The notes beneath the pieces are model-generated. The model saw only the letters and a list, made by a program, of their open reading frames with translations. It was not told the origin of the DNA and made no database searches. Made by a program: the position numbers and the translations under genes. Below, piece by piece: positions 1-10,421 of a DNA stretch of 64,000 bases. Source of the DNA: an uncultured Eubacterium sp. (GTDB lineage: Bacteria; Bacillota; Clostridia; Lachnospirales; Lachnospiraceae); contig CAJTXO010000018.1 of assembly GCA_910583555.1 (NCBI GenBank), positions 22,831 through 86,830 of the forward strand, written 5' to 3'. Numbering within the stretch: the first letter of the stretch is position 1; every line of letters begins with the position of its first letter.

Positions 1-54
1 CGCCACGACCGGCACGATACCGATTTTTGAAAGTGTAACAAGAGTGTCGTTCAT
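1..54 (-). CDS. KDPG/KHG aldolase, N-terminal fragment cut by window edge
   Basis: Only the first 18 codons are inside the window. They read MNDTLVTLSKIGIVPVVA, which matches the usual start of bacterial 2-keto-3-deoxy-6-phosphogluconate aldolases (the first beta strand ends in GIVPV). The ATG is at 54-52 with an AAAGGGAG ribosome site just upstream and a good divergent promoter beyond that. The family cleaves KDPG to pyruvate and glyceraldehyde-3-phosphate in the cytoplasm. The call rests on a short N-terminus, so it is a family-level guess. Confidence 0.5.
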   Translation of the reverse strand, partial: MNDTLVTLSKIGIVPVVA

Positions 55-103
55 ATTTTCGTCTCCCTTTCTGCAAAATAGTAAATTTAGTAGAGTTACT
101 TCC

Positions 104-131
104 ATTATACTTGATTTTCGTCATAAGTCAA
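104..131 (-). promoter_or_regulatory. Sigma-A promoter for the aldolase gene
   Basis: On the minus strand a -35 TTGACT (131-126) is separated by 16 bases from a perfect -10 TATAAT (109-104). It points at the aldolase start at 54. Its -35 lies four bases from the -35 of the divergent + strand promoter. Confidence 0.65.
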
Positions 132-135
132 CCTT

Positions 136-165
136 TTGACAGGCGGGGCATGTTTGTGTTAGAAT
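136..165 (+). promoter_or_regulatory. Sigma-A promoter for the 214-3221 genes
   Basis: -35 TTGACA (136-141), an 18-base spacer, -10 TAGAAT (160-165). It reads toward the small unknown gene at 214 and truA. The two divergent -35 boxes form the inverted repeat GTCAA-cctt-TTGAC, so a single bound protein could affect both directions; this is inference. Confidence 0.6.
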
Positions 166-213
166 ATCATGAGATATATGATAGTATGGAAAATGAAATA
201 GAGGTGTAAGTAA

Positions 214-741
214 ATGCTGCAGGATATTTATTATTCACGAAAGTCAAACAAAGCAGTCCAGATCATATCAAAGTGCCGGATACTTCCGGATGGGACGAAG
301 GCTGTCTGTTTCCAGGAATTGTCGGACGATTACGAGGTGTTTGCCATGTCGGCAGAACATTTTGCGAGGCTTTTTTACCGCCGGGAACAAGAGGGAGCAT
401 TACAGAGGGAAATTGGCCAGAACGGTATCCGTATGGAGAAGATTGGTCAGAACGAGAGTCCGAAGATGGAAGAGGACCGCGGAGATAGGATCGGTCAGAA
501 CATAAGTCCGGAGACCGAGGAGGAAGTTCCGGGCATCATCCGCTTTCTGGATGCGGAAACATACAAGCAAAAGATCAAGATCCTGGAAGAGATGAGGGAT
601 GATCTGGATGAGCGCACGCTGAATAATATGGCTGTCAGTCTGGATCTTTCTATTGAAGACGGGGCAGACGGATATTCCTTACTCATGTCGGAACTTCGGA
701 TACGCAGCCGGTTTGAGGGAAAGCGCGGGGAGCGTTTATGA
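214..741 (+). CDS. Uncharacterised 175-residue protein upstream of truA
   Basis: I do not recognise this protein. The first 65 residues look folded (LQDIYYSRKSNKAVQIISKC). The middle (about 70-105) is a charged, low-complexity linker in which IGQN occurs three times, each followed by acidic or basic residues. The last 70 residues are helical and rich in Leu, Asp and Glu. There is no signal peptide or membrane segment. The ATG follows a GAGGTG ribosome site. Its TGA overlaps the truA ATG (ATGA), so the two are translationally coupled and probably co-transcribed from the promoter at 136. That suggests a cytoplasmic housekeeping role but does not identify it. Confidence 0.7.
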   Translation: MLQDIYYSRKSNKAVQIISKCRILPDGTKAVCFQELSDDYEVFAMSAEHFARLFYRREQEGALQREIGQNGIRMEKIGQNESPKMEEDRGDRIGQNISPETEEEVPGIIRFLDAETYKQKIKILEEMRDDLDERTLNNMAVSLDLSIEDGADGYSLLMSELRIRSRFEGKRGERL

Positions 742-1481
742 ATTACCGGATGAAGGTGCAGTACGATGGCACGAGGTATCAGGGCTGGCAGCGGCAGCCG
801 GGCAGCCGTGCGACGATACAGGGAAAAATAGAAGAGGTGCTGTCCAGACAGGCCGGACGGCCGGTCCAGATCGACGGTGCCGGGCGGACTGACGCGGGCG
901 TCCATGCGCTCGAGCAGATCGCCAATGTCCATCTGCCTGACACGTTTGCCGCGTCTGCGGAAGAGCTGCGGGCGGTACTGAATGAATATCTGCCGGAGGA
1001 TATCCGTATCCTGCAGGTGGAGAGAGCGGGGGAGCGCTTCCACAGCCGCCTTCACGCGACCGGCAAGCAATACCGCTACCATCTGATGAAATGGGACAGC
1101 GAAGATGTATTCCACCGCAGGTATTGCTGGAAAATGACGGAACCGCTTGATATAACAGGTATGCGGGAAGCCGCCGGAACGCTTATGGGAGAACACGATT
1201 TCAAAAGTTTCTGTACGAAGGCGTCAAAGAAAAAGTCTACCGTACGGCGGCTTACCCGGATCCAGATCGAAGAGACGGAGCACGAGATCCTGCTGACGTA
1301 TGAGGGAAGCGGATTTTTGTACAATATGGTGCGGATCCTGACCGGCACGCTGGTCGAAGTGGGGACAGGGCGCCGGAGTCCGCAGGAGATGACGGAAATA
1401 CTGGAGCGGAAAGAGCGGAAGTACGCGGGGGAAACCGCGCCGGCAAAAGGACTGTTTTTAGTAAAAGTATATTATGACTAA
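738..1481 (+). CDS. truA: tRNA pseudouridine(38-40) synthase TruA
   Basis: TruA isomerises uridines 38, 39 and 40 in the anticodon stem-loop of many tRNAs. The 247-residue length is normal. The N-terminal MKVQYDGTRYQGWQRQ motif and the catalytic GAGRTDAGVHA loop (Asp52) are both present, and the C-terminal half contains FLYNMVRILTGTLVEVG, typical of the family. The start overlaps the stop of the preceding gene by four bases. A run of 11-bp tandem repeats begins at its last codons and carries its stop codon. Confidence 0.95.
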   Translation: MNYRMKVQYDGTRYQGWQRQPGSRATIQGKIEEVLSRQAGRPVQIDGAGRTDAGVHALEQIANVHLPDTFAASAEELRAVLNEYLPEDIRILQVERAGERFHSRLHATGKQYRYHLMKWDSEDVFHRRYCWKMTEPLDITGMREAAGTLMGEHDFKSFCTKASKKKSTVRRLTRIQIEETEHEILLTYEGSGFLYNMVRILTGTLVEVGTGRRSPQEMTEILERKERKYAGETAPAKGLFLVKVYYD

Positions 1482-1515
1482 GTTTAGACTAAGTTTAGAC
1501 TAAGTTTAGACTAAG
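1476..1515 (+). repeat. 11-bp tandem repeat between truA and the next gene
   Basis: The unit GACTAAGTTTA occurs three times perfectly (1476, 1487, 1498), followed by a partial fourth copy that turns into GACTAAGGAG. The first copy supplies the truA stop codon (TAA at 1479-1481) and the fourth supplies the Shine-Dalgarno AAGGAG for the gene at 1526. The array therefore sets the spacing between two coupled genes. Confidence 0.9.
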
Positions 1516-1525
1516 GAGAATCCAT

Positions 1526-1756
1526 ATGCGTGAAATGGAATTTAAAATGGAGCGGGAGGGACTGGTGGAGCCGGGGCAGACCGTCCACGTAACCGAAGGA
1601 CTCCTGCCGAGCGCCTGCTACTATACGATCGTACCCGCCGTGGCGATGTCGGGAAATTTCCCGTTTTCCGAGAAACTCACGTCTACCGAAGGCGTCGTGA
1701 AGGATATCGTGGAAAATGAGAAAGGTTTTTATGTGATTGTGGAATTTGATGAATGA
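1526..1756 (+). CDS. Small uncharacterised protein, 76 residues
   Basis: An acidic soluble protein without membrane segments or a recognised motif. It reads as a small beta-rich domain (GQTVHVTEGL ... GVVKDIVENEKGFYVIVEFDE). The C-terminal FYVIVEFDE resembles the last strand of small OB- or SH3-like domains, which is only an impression. An AAGGAG site lies 8 bases before the ATG. It sits tightly behind truA and before the aminopeptidase, so it is probably in the same operon. Confidence 0.7.
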   Translation: MREMEFKMEREGLVEPGQTVHVTEGLLPSACYYTIVPAVAMSGNFPFSEKLTSTEGVVKDIVENEKGFYVIVEFDE

Positions 1757-1829
1757 TGAGGCGGCGATGAATAATGAAGTCACAGGATGCAGAAAATAAA
1801 TAATCGGATCTTTTAGGAGGGAAATTGAA

Positions 1830-3221
1830 ATGGAACGAAAAAATGCCTGGAAAGGCTACACGAAAAAAGAAGTAAAGGAATTAAACAAACTGAACAAGGA
1901 GTACAGGACATTTCTCGATGAGGGAAAGACCGAGCGCGAATGCGTGAAACAGGCAGTTCTGATGGCGGAGGGCGCTGGTTATAAAAATCTGGCCGACATT
2001 GTGGAATCCGGTAAAACGTTGAAAGCCGGCGATAAGGTGTACGCGGTCGGGATGAAGAAAATGATCGCCCTGTTCCAGATCGGAAAGAAGCCGCTCGAGG
2101 ACGGCATGGCGATCCTCGGGGCGCATATTGATTCCCCGCGCCTAGACATCAAGCAGAATCCCTTGTACGAGGAGGGCGGATTTGCCTACCTAGACACGCA
2201 CTATTACGGCGGCATAAAAAAATACCAGTGGGTGACGCTGCCGCTGGCGATCCACGGCGTCGTTGTGAAAAAGGACGGCGCGGTCATCGAAGTCAACATT
2301 GGGGAGGAAGAGACCGATCCCGTATTCTGCGTGACGGACCTGCTCATCCACCTGGCCGGCGAGCGGATGGAGAAAAAGGCAAATAAAGTCATTGAGGGAG
2401 AAGAACTCGACATTTTATTTGCAAGCATGCCGCTGAAGGATGAAGAAAAAGATGCGGTCAAGCGCAGCGTGCTGCAGATTTTAAAAGAGAAATATGAAAT
2501 GGAAGAGGAAGATTTCCTGTCGGCGGAACTGGAAGTCGTGCCTGCCGGAAAGGCGAGGGAGGCCGGAATCGACGCCAGCATGATCATGGGATACGGACAG
2601 GATGACCGCGTGTGCGCGTTTACTTCGCTCAAGGCGATGTTAGAGGTGGAGAACACCGAACATACGACGTGCTGCCTTCTCGTAGATAAAGAAGAAGTCG
2701 GCAGCGTGGGCGCCACCGGCATGCAGTCCAGAACATTTGAAAATAACGTGGCGGAAATACTGAACGCGATGGGAGTATACAGCGAACTGGCACTCCGCCG
2801 GTGCCTGTCAAACTCAAAAATGCTCTCTTCCGATGTGAGCGCCGCGTTCGACCCGACGTTTAAGGCCGCCTATGAGCCGAACAACGCCGCCTATTTCGGA
2901 AAAGGAATGGTGTTCAATAAATTCACCGGCTCGCGCGGAAAATCCGGCAGCAACGACGCGAACGCGGAGTACATTTCCGGTATCCGCAAAATACTGGATG
3001 ACCGCAAGGTCGCTTACCAGACGGCAGAACTCGGAAAAGTAGACATCGGCGGCGGCGGAACGATCGCCTATATACTGGCTCTCTATGGCATGGAAGTCAT
3101 TGACTGCGGCGTTCCCGTACTCAATATGCACGCGCCGTGGGAGGTCGTCAGCAAAGCCGATGTCTACGAGACGATGAAAGGCTATGTCGTATTTCTGGAA
3201 GATATATTTGGAGCGAATTAA
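1830..3221 (+). CDS. M18-family aminopeptidase
   Basis: A zinc aminopeptidase of the M18 family (aminopeptidase I / aspartyl aminopeptidase group), which removes N-terminal residues from peptides in the cytoplasm. The metal-binding signature GAHIDSPRLDIK is near residue 95. Further family blocks are LDTHYYGGIKKYQWV, DDRVCAFTSLKAML, VDKEEVGSVGATGMQS and the C-terminal NMHAPWE. The 463-residue length is normal. An AGGAGG site precedes the ATG. The last 4 bases overlap the stop of the convergent decarboxylase gene. Confidence 0.93.
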   Translation: MERKNAWKGYTKKEVKELNKLNKEYRTFLDEGKTERECVKQAVLMAEGAGYKNLADIVESGKTLKAGDKVYAVGMKKMIALFQIGKKPLEDGMAILGAHIDSPRLDIKQNPLYEEGGFAYLDTHYYGGIKKYQWVTLPLAIHGVVVKKDGAVIEVNIGEEETDPVFCVTDLLIHLAGERMEKKANKVIEGEELDILFASMPLKDEEKDAVKRSVLQILKEKYEMEEEDFLSAELEVVPAGKAREAGIDASMIMGYGQDDRVCAFTSLKAMLEVENTEHTTCCLLVDKEEVGSVGATGMQSRTFENNVAEILNAMGVYSELALRRCLSNSKMLSSDVSAAFDPTFKAAYEPNNAAYFGKGMVFNKFTGSRGKSGSNDANAEYISGIRKILDDRKVAYQTAELGKVDIGGGGTIAYILALYGMEVIDCGVPVLNMHAPWEVVSKADVYETMKGYVVFLEDIFGAN

Positions 3222-4483
3222 TATTTCATGCCGTCCAGAATAGGACTGAAATCAAAGGTGGCAAAATAATCCTTCGGCGTTTCGCCGCGGCGGATCATCT
3301 GCACGCTTCCGTCCTCTTTTAAGAGTAACTCCGGGGATTTCAGCTTGCCATTGTAATTATACCCCATCGCGTAGCCGTGTGCCCCCGTGTCGTGGATGAC
3401 GAGATAATCGCCGACCTCGATGTTCGGGAGCATGCGGTCAATTGCGAATTTATCATTATTTTCACAGAGGGAGCCGGTGACATCGTATTTGTGGTCGCAC
3501 GGCTCATTTTCTTTGCCGAGTACCGTGATGTGGTGGTAAGAGCCGTACATCGCCGGCCGCATCAGGTCGCAGGCGCAGGTGTTCAGCCCGATATATTCTT
3601 TGTAAATGTGCTTCTGGTGGATGCACTTCGTCACGAGCTGTCCGTAAGGGCCGAGCATGAACCGCCCCAGTTCGGTAAAGATCGCGATGTCGCCGAGGCC
3701 GGCGGGAACGAGTATTTCCTCAAATTTCTGGCGGACGCCCTCCCCGATCACCTGGATATCATTCGGAGCTTTGTCCGGCGTGTAAGGGATGCCGATGCCG
3801 CCCGAGAGGTTGATGAAGCGGATGTCCGCCCCGGTCTTTTCCTTTAGTTCCACGGCGAGTTCGAACAGGATGCCGGCAAGTGTCGGGTAATATTCATTCG
3901 ACACGGTATTGCTGGCAATAAAGGCGTGAAGGCCGAATTTTTTGGCTCCGAGGTCCATCAGTTTCCTGTAGCCGTCGATCAGCTGTTCTTTCGTAAAACC
4001 GTACTTCGCGTCGCCGGGGTTGTCCATGATGTCCGTTCCCAGCTCGAACACGCCGCCCGGGTTGTAGCGGCAGCAGATCGTTTCCGGAATGCCCACGCCG
4101 TCGGCGAGGAAATCGATGTGTGTCGCATCGTCCAGATTGATATAGGCGCCGAGCTCGTCCGCTTTCTGGTATTCCTCCAAAGGCGTGACGTTCGAGGAAA
4201 ACATAATGTCCTCACCGCGGAAGCCGAGCGCCTCGGAGAGCATGAGTTCGGTCAGCGACGAGCAGTCCACGCCGCAGCCTTCCTCCTGCAGGATTTGTAA
4301 GATAAACGGGTTCGGCGTCGCTTTTACCGCAAAGTATTCCCGATACCCTTTGTTCCAGGAAAACGCCTGTTTCAGCGCGCGGGCGTTTTCGCGGATCGCC
4401 TTTTCATCGTAGATGTGAAAAGGGGTGGGATATGTCTTTTCTATTTCTTTCACCTGATCCAGGTTGACGATCGTGTGTTTCAT
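3218..4483 (-). CDS. PLP-dependent diaminopimelate decarboxylase-type enzyme
   Basis: Alanine-racemase-fold (group IV) decarboxylase, 421 residues. The PLP lysine is Lys54 in YFAVKATPNP. GVDCSSLTEL, the glycine-rich LSGGIGIPYTPD loop, FTELGRFMLGPYG and the CENNDKF motif carrying the second-subunit active-site Cys all fit LysA-type enzymes, which convert meso-diaminopimelate to lysine. Related carboxynorspermidine or other amino-acid decarboxylases share the fold, and the sequence differs enough from textbook LysA that the substrate is not certain. It is transcribed from its own minus-strand promoter and ends convergently on the aminopeptidase. Confidence 0.85.
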   Translation of the reverse strand: MKHTIVNLDQVKEIEKTYPTPFHIYDEKAIRENARALKQAFSWNKGYREYFAVKATPNPFILQILQEEGCGVDCSSLTELMLSEALGFRGEDIMFSSNVTPLEEYQKADELGAYINLDDATHIDFLADGVGIPETICCRYNPGGVFELGTDIMDNPGDAKYGFTKEQLIDGYRKLMDLGAKKFGLHAFIASNTVSNEYYPTLAGILFELAVELKEKTGADIRFINLSGGIGIPYTPDKAPNDIQVIGEGVRQKFEEILVPAGLGDIAIFTELGRFMLGPYGQLVTKCIHQKHIYKEYIGLNTCACDLMRPAMYGSYHHITVLGKENEPCDHKYDVTGSLCENNDKFAIDRMLPNIEVGDYLVIHDTGAHGYAMGYNYNGKLKSPELLLKEDGSVQMIRRGETPKDYFATFDFSPILDGMKY

Positions 4484-4536
4484 TTTGGGTCCTCCTCATA
4501 ATTTGTGTTGGTTTGGTGTGTCGATCTAACTTGAAT

Positions 4537-4565
4537 ATTCTAATACAATTTGTTAGAAAAATCAA
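4537..4565 (-). promoter_or_regulatory. Sigma-A promoter for the decarboxylase gene
   Basis: On the minus strand TTGATT (4565-4560), a 17-base spacer and TAGAAT (4542-4537) lie 54 bases upstream of the decarboxylase ATG. Confidence 0.55.
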
Positions 4566-4673
4566 TGGTGTCGTGGAAAGTTCTGGCCCGTAAAATATTT
4601 TTAACTAAGGGGATGGGATATTGCAAAGAAGATATTGAAGGCTATTTAGAGGTAATCAGGGAAACACGAAAAT

Positions 4674-4897
4674 ATGAATGATCCAAAGGCAGTATATCGG
4701 GACTTGATAGAGAATAGAGCATTTTCTGAAGAAGTAAGAATGGTGTAAGAGTGCTAATTTCTTTATGTGGTGATGTAGTGAGGTTTGTTGATAAGGATAT
4801 TCATGGATTATTAAATGATGGAAATACTGAATTTGTATATATTTCTGTAACAGCTCCACCGATTGACTTTGGATATGCATATGAAGAAAAGAGATGA
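4674..4897 (+). pseudogene. Remnant of a small cupin-type protein gene
   Basis: Two adjacent reading frames give MNDPKAVYRDLIENRAFSEE (ending in TAA at 4746) and then, one frame over, VLISLCGDVVRFVDKDIHG continuing to TAPPIDFGYAYEEKR and a stop at 4895-4897. The second piece resembles the C-terminal half of single-domain cupins (histidine-containing strand, then VYISVT..PPIDF). The frame break and missing core mean it cannot encode a whole domain. I see no intact gene here. Confidence 0.45.
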
Positions 4898-4957
4898 CTT
4901 TTGATGTTGGATTAGGAGAGTTACATTTTTAGCAGGTGTCCTATAAAGGAACAGTTT

Positions 4958-5123
4958 CTATCGTACCGCAGACATTTGAGGGAAAATGCTGATTATGCAA
5001 AAGAAGCCTATCGGTTAATTCAAGACATTAGGCTCTAAGGAAGATACATTTTATGAAAAATGCGGTTACCAGATAATTTTTCATGTTCATGATCAAAGTG
5101 TTTATCAAAAGGTATTATACTAA
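4958..5123 (+). pseudogene. Gene fragments including a GNAT-like C-terminus
   Basis: One frame gives LSYRRHLRENADYAKEAY then a stop. An overlapping frame gives LGSKEDTFYEKCGYQ followed by IIFHVHDQSVYQKVLY and a stop at 5121. The TFYEKCGYQ segment is typical of the last helix and strand of GNAT acetyltransferases. No start, body or ribosome site is present, so these are leftovers of at least one eroded gene. Confidence 0.4.
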
Positions 5124-5125
5124 AG

Positions 5126-5869
5126 TTATGACATAAAAACTAAAATTCTTTCCTTAAAATCCTTTGCTTCTTCATATGCTGCATGACCCAGACCGCTATA
5201 AATAAACAATTTGCTCTTTTTGATTTTATCGGCTAATTCCTTTGAAGCCTCAACTCCAACAATCTTGTCGCATTCACCACCAATAATTAAAGTTGGACAT
5301 GCTATTGTATCTAATTCCAAATAAGCATTATGAGTAATACATGACTTTGCCTGTATCAGAAATCTGCTGAAATCTTTAGGCTTTCCCAGTTTGCCTAAAA
5401 TCGGATATAAGGGTCTGTACTTACTCAAATACTTTTCTGAATAGGATTTTTCTGCAGTGTCAATCATTAAACTTTTGTAATCTTTTTGTTCTGCCATTAT
5501 AATCCATTTTTCAACGACATCTTGTGATAAACTATTTTGTCTTGATGAAGTAACCGCCAACACGAGTTTTTCAACCAACTCTGGATAATCTATCGCAAGG
5601 TATTGTGCAATCATACCTCCTTGAGAAATCCCCAATACTTTAGCTTTTTTAATACCAAGCATTTTCAAGGCTTCCGCTTGGTCGCTCGCCATAGTTCTGG
5701 TTGAGCAGCCTTCTTCCAGATTATTTTTTCTGCTGAAAACATATACTTTGTATTTTTTTGCAAATACATGATATGTAATTGTCATCGGTATAGCCATCCC
5801 TTTGACAGTAACCAAACCATCACCCAATCCAGGAATCATTATCAGAGTATCGTTGCCGAACGTATTCAA
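5126..5869 (-). CDS. Alpha/beta-fold hydrolase, possibly 5'-truncated
   Basis: A single-domain alpha/beta hydrolase of about 247 residues. IPGLGDGL forms the oxyanion region, GISQGG carries the nucleophile Ser82, GGECDKIVG the acid Asp and GLGHAAYEE the His. The substrate cannot be told. The 5' end is odd: the only start available is a TTG at 5869 without a Shine-Dalgarno. The frame is open for about 20 codons upstream to an in-frame TAA, without an ATG. Together with decayed genes on both sides this suggests the gene lost its original start or is itself on the way to being a pseudogene. Confidence 0.7.
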   Translation of the reverse strand: MNTFGNDTLIMIPGLGDGLVTVKGMAIPMTITYHVFAKKYKVYVFSRKNNLEEGCSTRTMASDQAEALKMLGIKKAKVLGISQGGMIAQYLAIDYPELVEKLVLAVTSSRQNSLSQDVVEKWIIMAEQKDYKSLMIDTAEKSYSEKYLSKYRPLYPILGKLGKPKDFSRFLIQAKSCITHNAYLELDTIACPTLIIGGECDKIVGVEASKELADKIKKSKLFIYSGLGHAAYEEAKDFKERILVFMS

Positions 5870-6018
5870 AAGAAGGCGGGTAGAATATATGAGATGGTTA
5901 CAACCAATTGTAAGTAGATTTTAACAGATAATAGCTGTGCGTTTCGTATTTTGGAAGATGGTTATCGGGAATACATAGAGAAGTATCTCAAAAACAGTTC
6001 AATACAAAAAATTAGACC
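5870..6018. other. Intergenic stretch with a short coding-like remnant
   Basis: No intact gene. One + frame near 5930-6022 reads NSCAFRILEDGYREYIEKY and stops; it looks like a protein tail but has no start or ribosome site. It continues the decayed tract of 4.5-5.1 kb on the other side of the hydrolase gene. Confidence 0.3.
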
Positions 6019-6047
6019 TTGAAAAAAAACTTCTGTTCGCTTATAAT
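6019..6047 (+). promoter_or_regulatory. Sigma-A promoter for the topoisomerase pair
   Basis: TTGAAA (6019-6024), a 17-base spacer and a perfect TATAAT (6042-6047), about 54 bases before the chosen start at 6101. Confidence 0.65.
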
Positions 6048-6100
6048 TTATCCTTAGGATTTATCCTTGGGAAATTTAGATGGTTGAAAGGATGTATGAA

Positions 6101-8029
<1,929 letters not shown>

Positions 8030-8047
8030 AAATAAATGAGGTAAGCT

Positions 8048-10315
8048 ATGAGCCAGGTAAAAGAGAGCGAAAACATTATACAGTTGGATTTTTCTGAAGA
8101 AATGAAAAACTCGTTCCGCGATTACGCGGTCAGCGTCATCGTGGACCGGGCGCTGCCAGACGTCAGGGACGGACTGAAGCCGGTGCAGCGGCGGATCCTG
8201 TACGCGATGAAGGAATTGGGACTTTCCCCGGATAAGCCGCACCGGAAAAGCGCGCGTATCGTCGGAGATACGATGGGTAAATACCACCCGCACGGCGACA
8301 GCTCGATCTACGAGGCGCTCGTGCATATGACGGAGGATTACTCGCTGAACGCCCCTTTGGTGGACGGCCACGGGAATTTCGGCTCCATCGACGGAGACGG
8401 CGCCGCGGCGATGCGTTACACCGAGGCGAGGCTGTCGGCGGCGGCGATGACGATGCTGGAAAATTTAGAAAAAGGGCTCGTCGAGTTCGGCCCGAACTTT
8501 GATGAGAATGAAAAAGAACCGCTCGTGCTCCCGGCCATGCTGCCGAATCTTTTGATCAACGGGACGACGGGCATCGCGGTCGGAATGGCGACGAACATCC
8601 CGCCGCACAATCCGGGCGAAGTGATCGACGCCGTGATCGCCTACATGGACCGGCCGGGCATTTCCATCCAAAAACTGATGGACTACGTGCCGGCGCCGGA
8701 TTTTCCCACGGGCGGCATTATCACAAACGCGTCTGAGCTCCCGGCGATATACGAACGCGGCGAGGGAAAGATCAAGATCCGCGCCCGCACGGTGATCGAA
8801 AAAGGGGAGAACGGCAGGACGAACATTGTCATCACGGAAATCCCGTATACGGTATCGGGGAACAAAACCAAACTGGTGGAAAATCTGTGTTCCCTTGTGA
8901 AAGACCGTGTTTTTGAAGAAATCTTTGATGTGAGGGACGAGTCGTCCAAAGAGGGCATCCGCGTCGTTATAGAGGTGAAAAAGGGGCGGGATATCGAAAA
9001 TCTGCTGAACGGCCTGTATAAAAAGACGCAGATGGAAGATACGTACGGGGTCAATCTGCTGGCAATCTCGGGCGGACAGCCGAGGGTGTTTAATCTCAAA
9101 ACGATGATTGAGCAGTTCGTCCTCTTTCAGGAGGACTTATATACAAAAGAATACCGTTTCCTGTTGGAAAAGGCGAAAAAACGCCAGGAGATCGTGGATG
9201 GACTGATCAAGGCGACGGACGTCATCGACCTGATCATCGAGATCATCCGCGGGAGTTCTTCCATCCGGCAGGCGAAGGATTGCCTGATCGAGGGAAAGAC
9301 CGATGATATTCAGTTCCGGCTGGAGACGTCCAGAAAACAGGCGGCGACACTTCTCTTTACGGAGGCCCAGGCCGACGCGATCCTGGCGATGCCGCTTGGC
9401 AGGCTGATCGGACTGGAAATCCTGAAACTGCACGAGGAACAGGAAAATCTTGCCGCCAATATTGCCAAATATGAAAACATCCTCTCTGATGTGAAAGAAC
9501 TGTACAAAGTGATCAAAACCAGGCTGCGCCAGTATAAAAAACAGTTTGCCAGGGAGAGAAGGACGGAACTCGCCGATGTGCAGGCAAAAGCCTATGTCGA
9601 GGAGGTAAAGATCGAGGATATTTTCGTGTGTATCGACCGTTTTGGTTATATGAAAGCGATGGATGAGGGCGCGTTTGCGAGAGCATCCGATGAGGCCAAA
9701 CAGGAATACCCGCATATCATAAAAATGAAAAACACCGATAGGATCTGTCTGTTTACGAATTTGGGCAATATGTTCCAGATCAGGGCGGACAAGCTCCCCA
9801 AATGCAAGATCAAGGATAAGGGAGCGCTCGTCCACACGCTGTGCAGGATGTCGAACGACGAGGACGCCCTGCTTTATACCGCGTTTGAGGATTTATATGA
9901 ATCCATGCTGTTATTTACGACGAAAGGCGGGTATATTAAACTTGTGTCGGGAGCGGAATTTGAGACGAACCGCAGCCAGATTGCGGCGACGAAGCTGGAG
10001 GCCGGCGACGAAGTATGCGGTGTGTCGGTCCTGACGGCCGGCGATGTGCTGGCGGGGGTGAAAAAGGTCATCCTTCTGACGGCAAAGGGACTTTCGCTCG
10101 GATTTCCGGTCGGCGAGGTGAGCGAACTGAAAAAGACGAGCCGAGGCGTAAAGGCGATCGCGCTCGAGGCGGGGGATTCCCTTGCGTTCTCCACAGTTGT
10201 AGAACAAGATGCGGAAACATTTGAGTACGAGGGAAAGACATTAAATGCCAAACGTGTCAGAAACCGGAAACGCGCGGCAAAAGGGCAGAAAGCGAACTTG
10301 GAGCAGACAAATTGA
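8048..10315 (+). CDS. Type II topoisomerase subunit A (ParC-like)
   Basis: DNA breakage-reunion subunit, 755 residues. The catalytic tyrosine is Tyr124 in AAAMRYTEARLS. The quinolone-contact segment HPHGDSSIYEALV keeps the serine (Ser85) and acidic residue (Glu89) seen in sensitive enzymes. A beta-pinwheel C-terminal domain starts near residue 515. Where gyrase has the basic-Gly GyrA box, blade 1 reads AFARASDEAKQEYP, so no canonical box is present; a vestigial TSRGVKAI occurs in a late blade. This favours a decatenating topo IV-type role over supercoiling gyrase. It runs directly up to the flagellar locus. Confidence 0.88.
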   Translation: MSQVKESENIIQLDFSEEMKNSFRDYAVSVIVDRALPDVRDGLKPVQRRILYAMKELGLSPDKPHRKSARIVGDTMGKYHPHGDSSIYEALVHMTEDYSLNAPLVDGHGNFGSIDGDGAAAMRYTEARLSAAAMTMLENLEKGLVEFGPNFDENEKEPLVLPAMLPNLLINGTTGIAVGMATNIPPHNPGEVIDAVIAYMDRPGISIQKLMDYVPAPDFPTGGIITNASELPAIYERGEGKIKIRARTVIEKGENGRTNIVITEIPYTVSGNKTKLVENLCSLVKDRVFEEIFDVRDESSKEGIRVVIEVKKGRDIENLLNGLYKKTQMEDTYGVNLLAISGGQPRVFNLKTMIEQFVLFQEDLYTKEYRFLLEKAKKRQEIVDGLIKATDVIDLIIEIIRGSSSIRQAKDCLIEGKTDDIQFRLETSRKQAATLLFTEAQADAILAMPLGRLIGLEILKLHEEQENLAANIAKYENILSDVKELYKVIKTRLRQYKKQFARERRTELADVQAKAYVEEVKIEDIFVCIDRFGYMKAMDEGAFARASDEAKQEYPHIIKMKNTDRICLFTNLGNMFQIRADKLPKCKIKDKGALVHTLCRMSNDEDALLYTAFEDLYESMLLFTTKGGYIKLVSGAEFETNRSQIAATKLEAGDEVCGVSVLTAGDVLAGVKKVILLTAKGLSLGFPVGEVSELKKTSRGVKAIALEAGDSLAFSTVVEQDAETFEYEGKTLNAKRVRNRKRAAKGQKANLEQTN

Positions 10316-10347
10316 GCATACCATACATAAGTTTTTTTGCCTTTCTG

Positions 10348-10377
10348 TTAAGGGTTTTGAGAAAACATCCGATACAT
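10348..10377 (+). promoter_or_regulatory. Sigma-28-type promoter of flgM
   Basis: TTAAG (10348-10352) and CCGATACAT (10369-10377) with start-to-start spacing of 21 bases. This closely matches the boxes in front of the three flagellin genes (spacing 20) and resembles the SigD/FliA consensus. It lies about 45 bases before the flgM start. Confidence 0.65.
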
Positions 10378-10421
10378 ATTGTAAGAAACGTAAAAATAAT
10401 GAGAATTAGGTGGTGAACATT

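Noticed and set aside
495..1196. Long antisense frame opposite truA and its upstream neighbour
   Set aside because: Overlaps two well-supported genes, rich in Arg/Ser/Pro, no ribosome site; a codon-bias shadow. The same reasoning removes the other long antisense frames, such as those within the topoisomerase and flgK genes.
10410..10421. Upstream GTG start for flgM
   Set aside because: The GTG is part of the AGGTGGTG ribosome site; ATG 10422 fits the family start.
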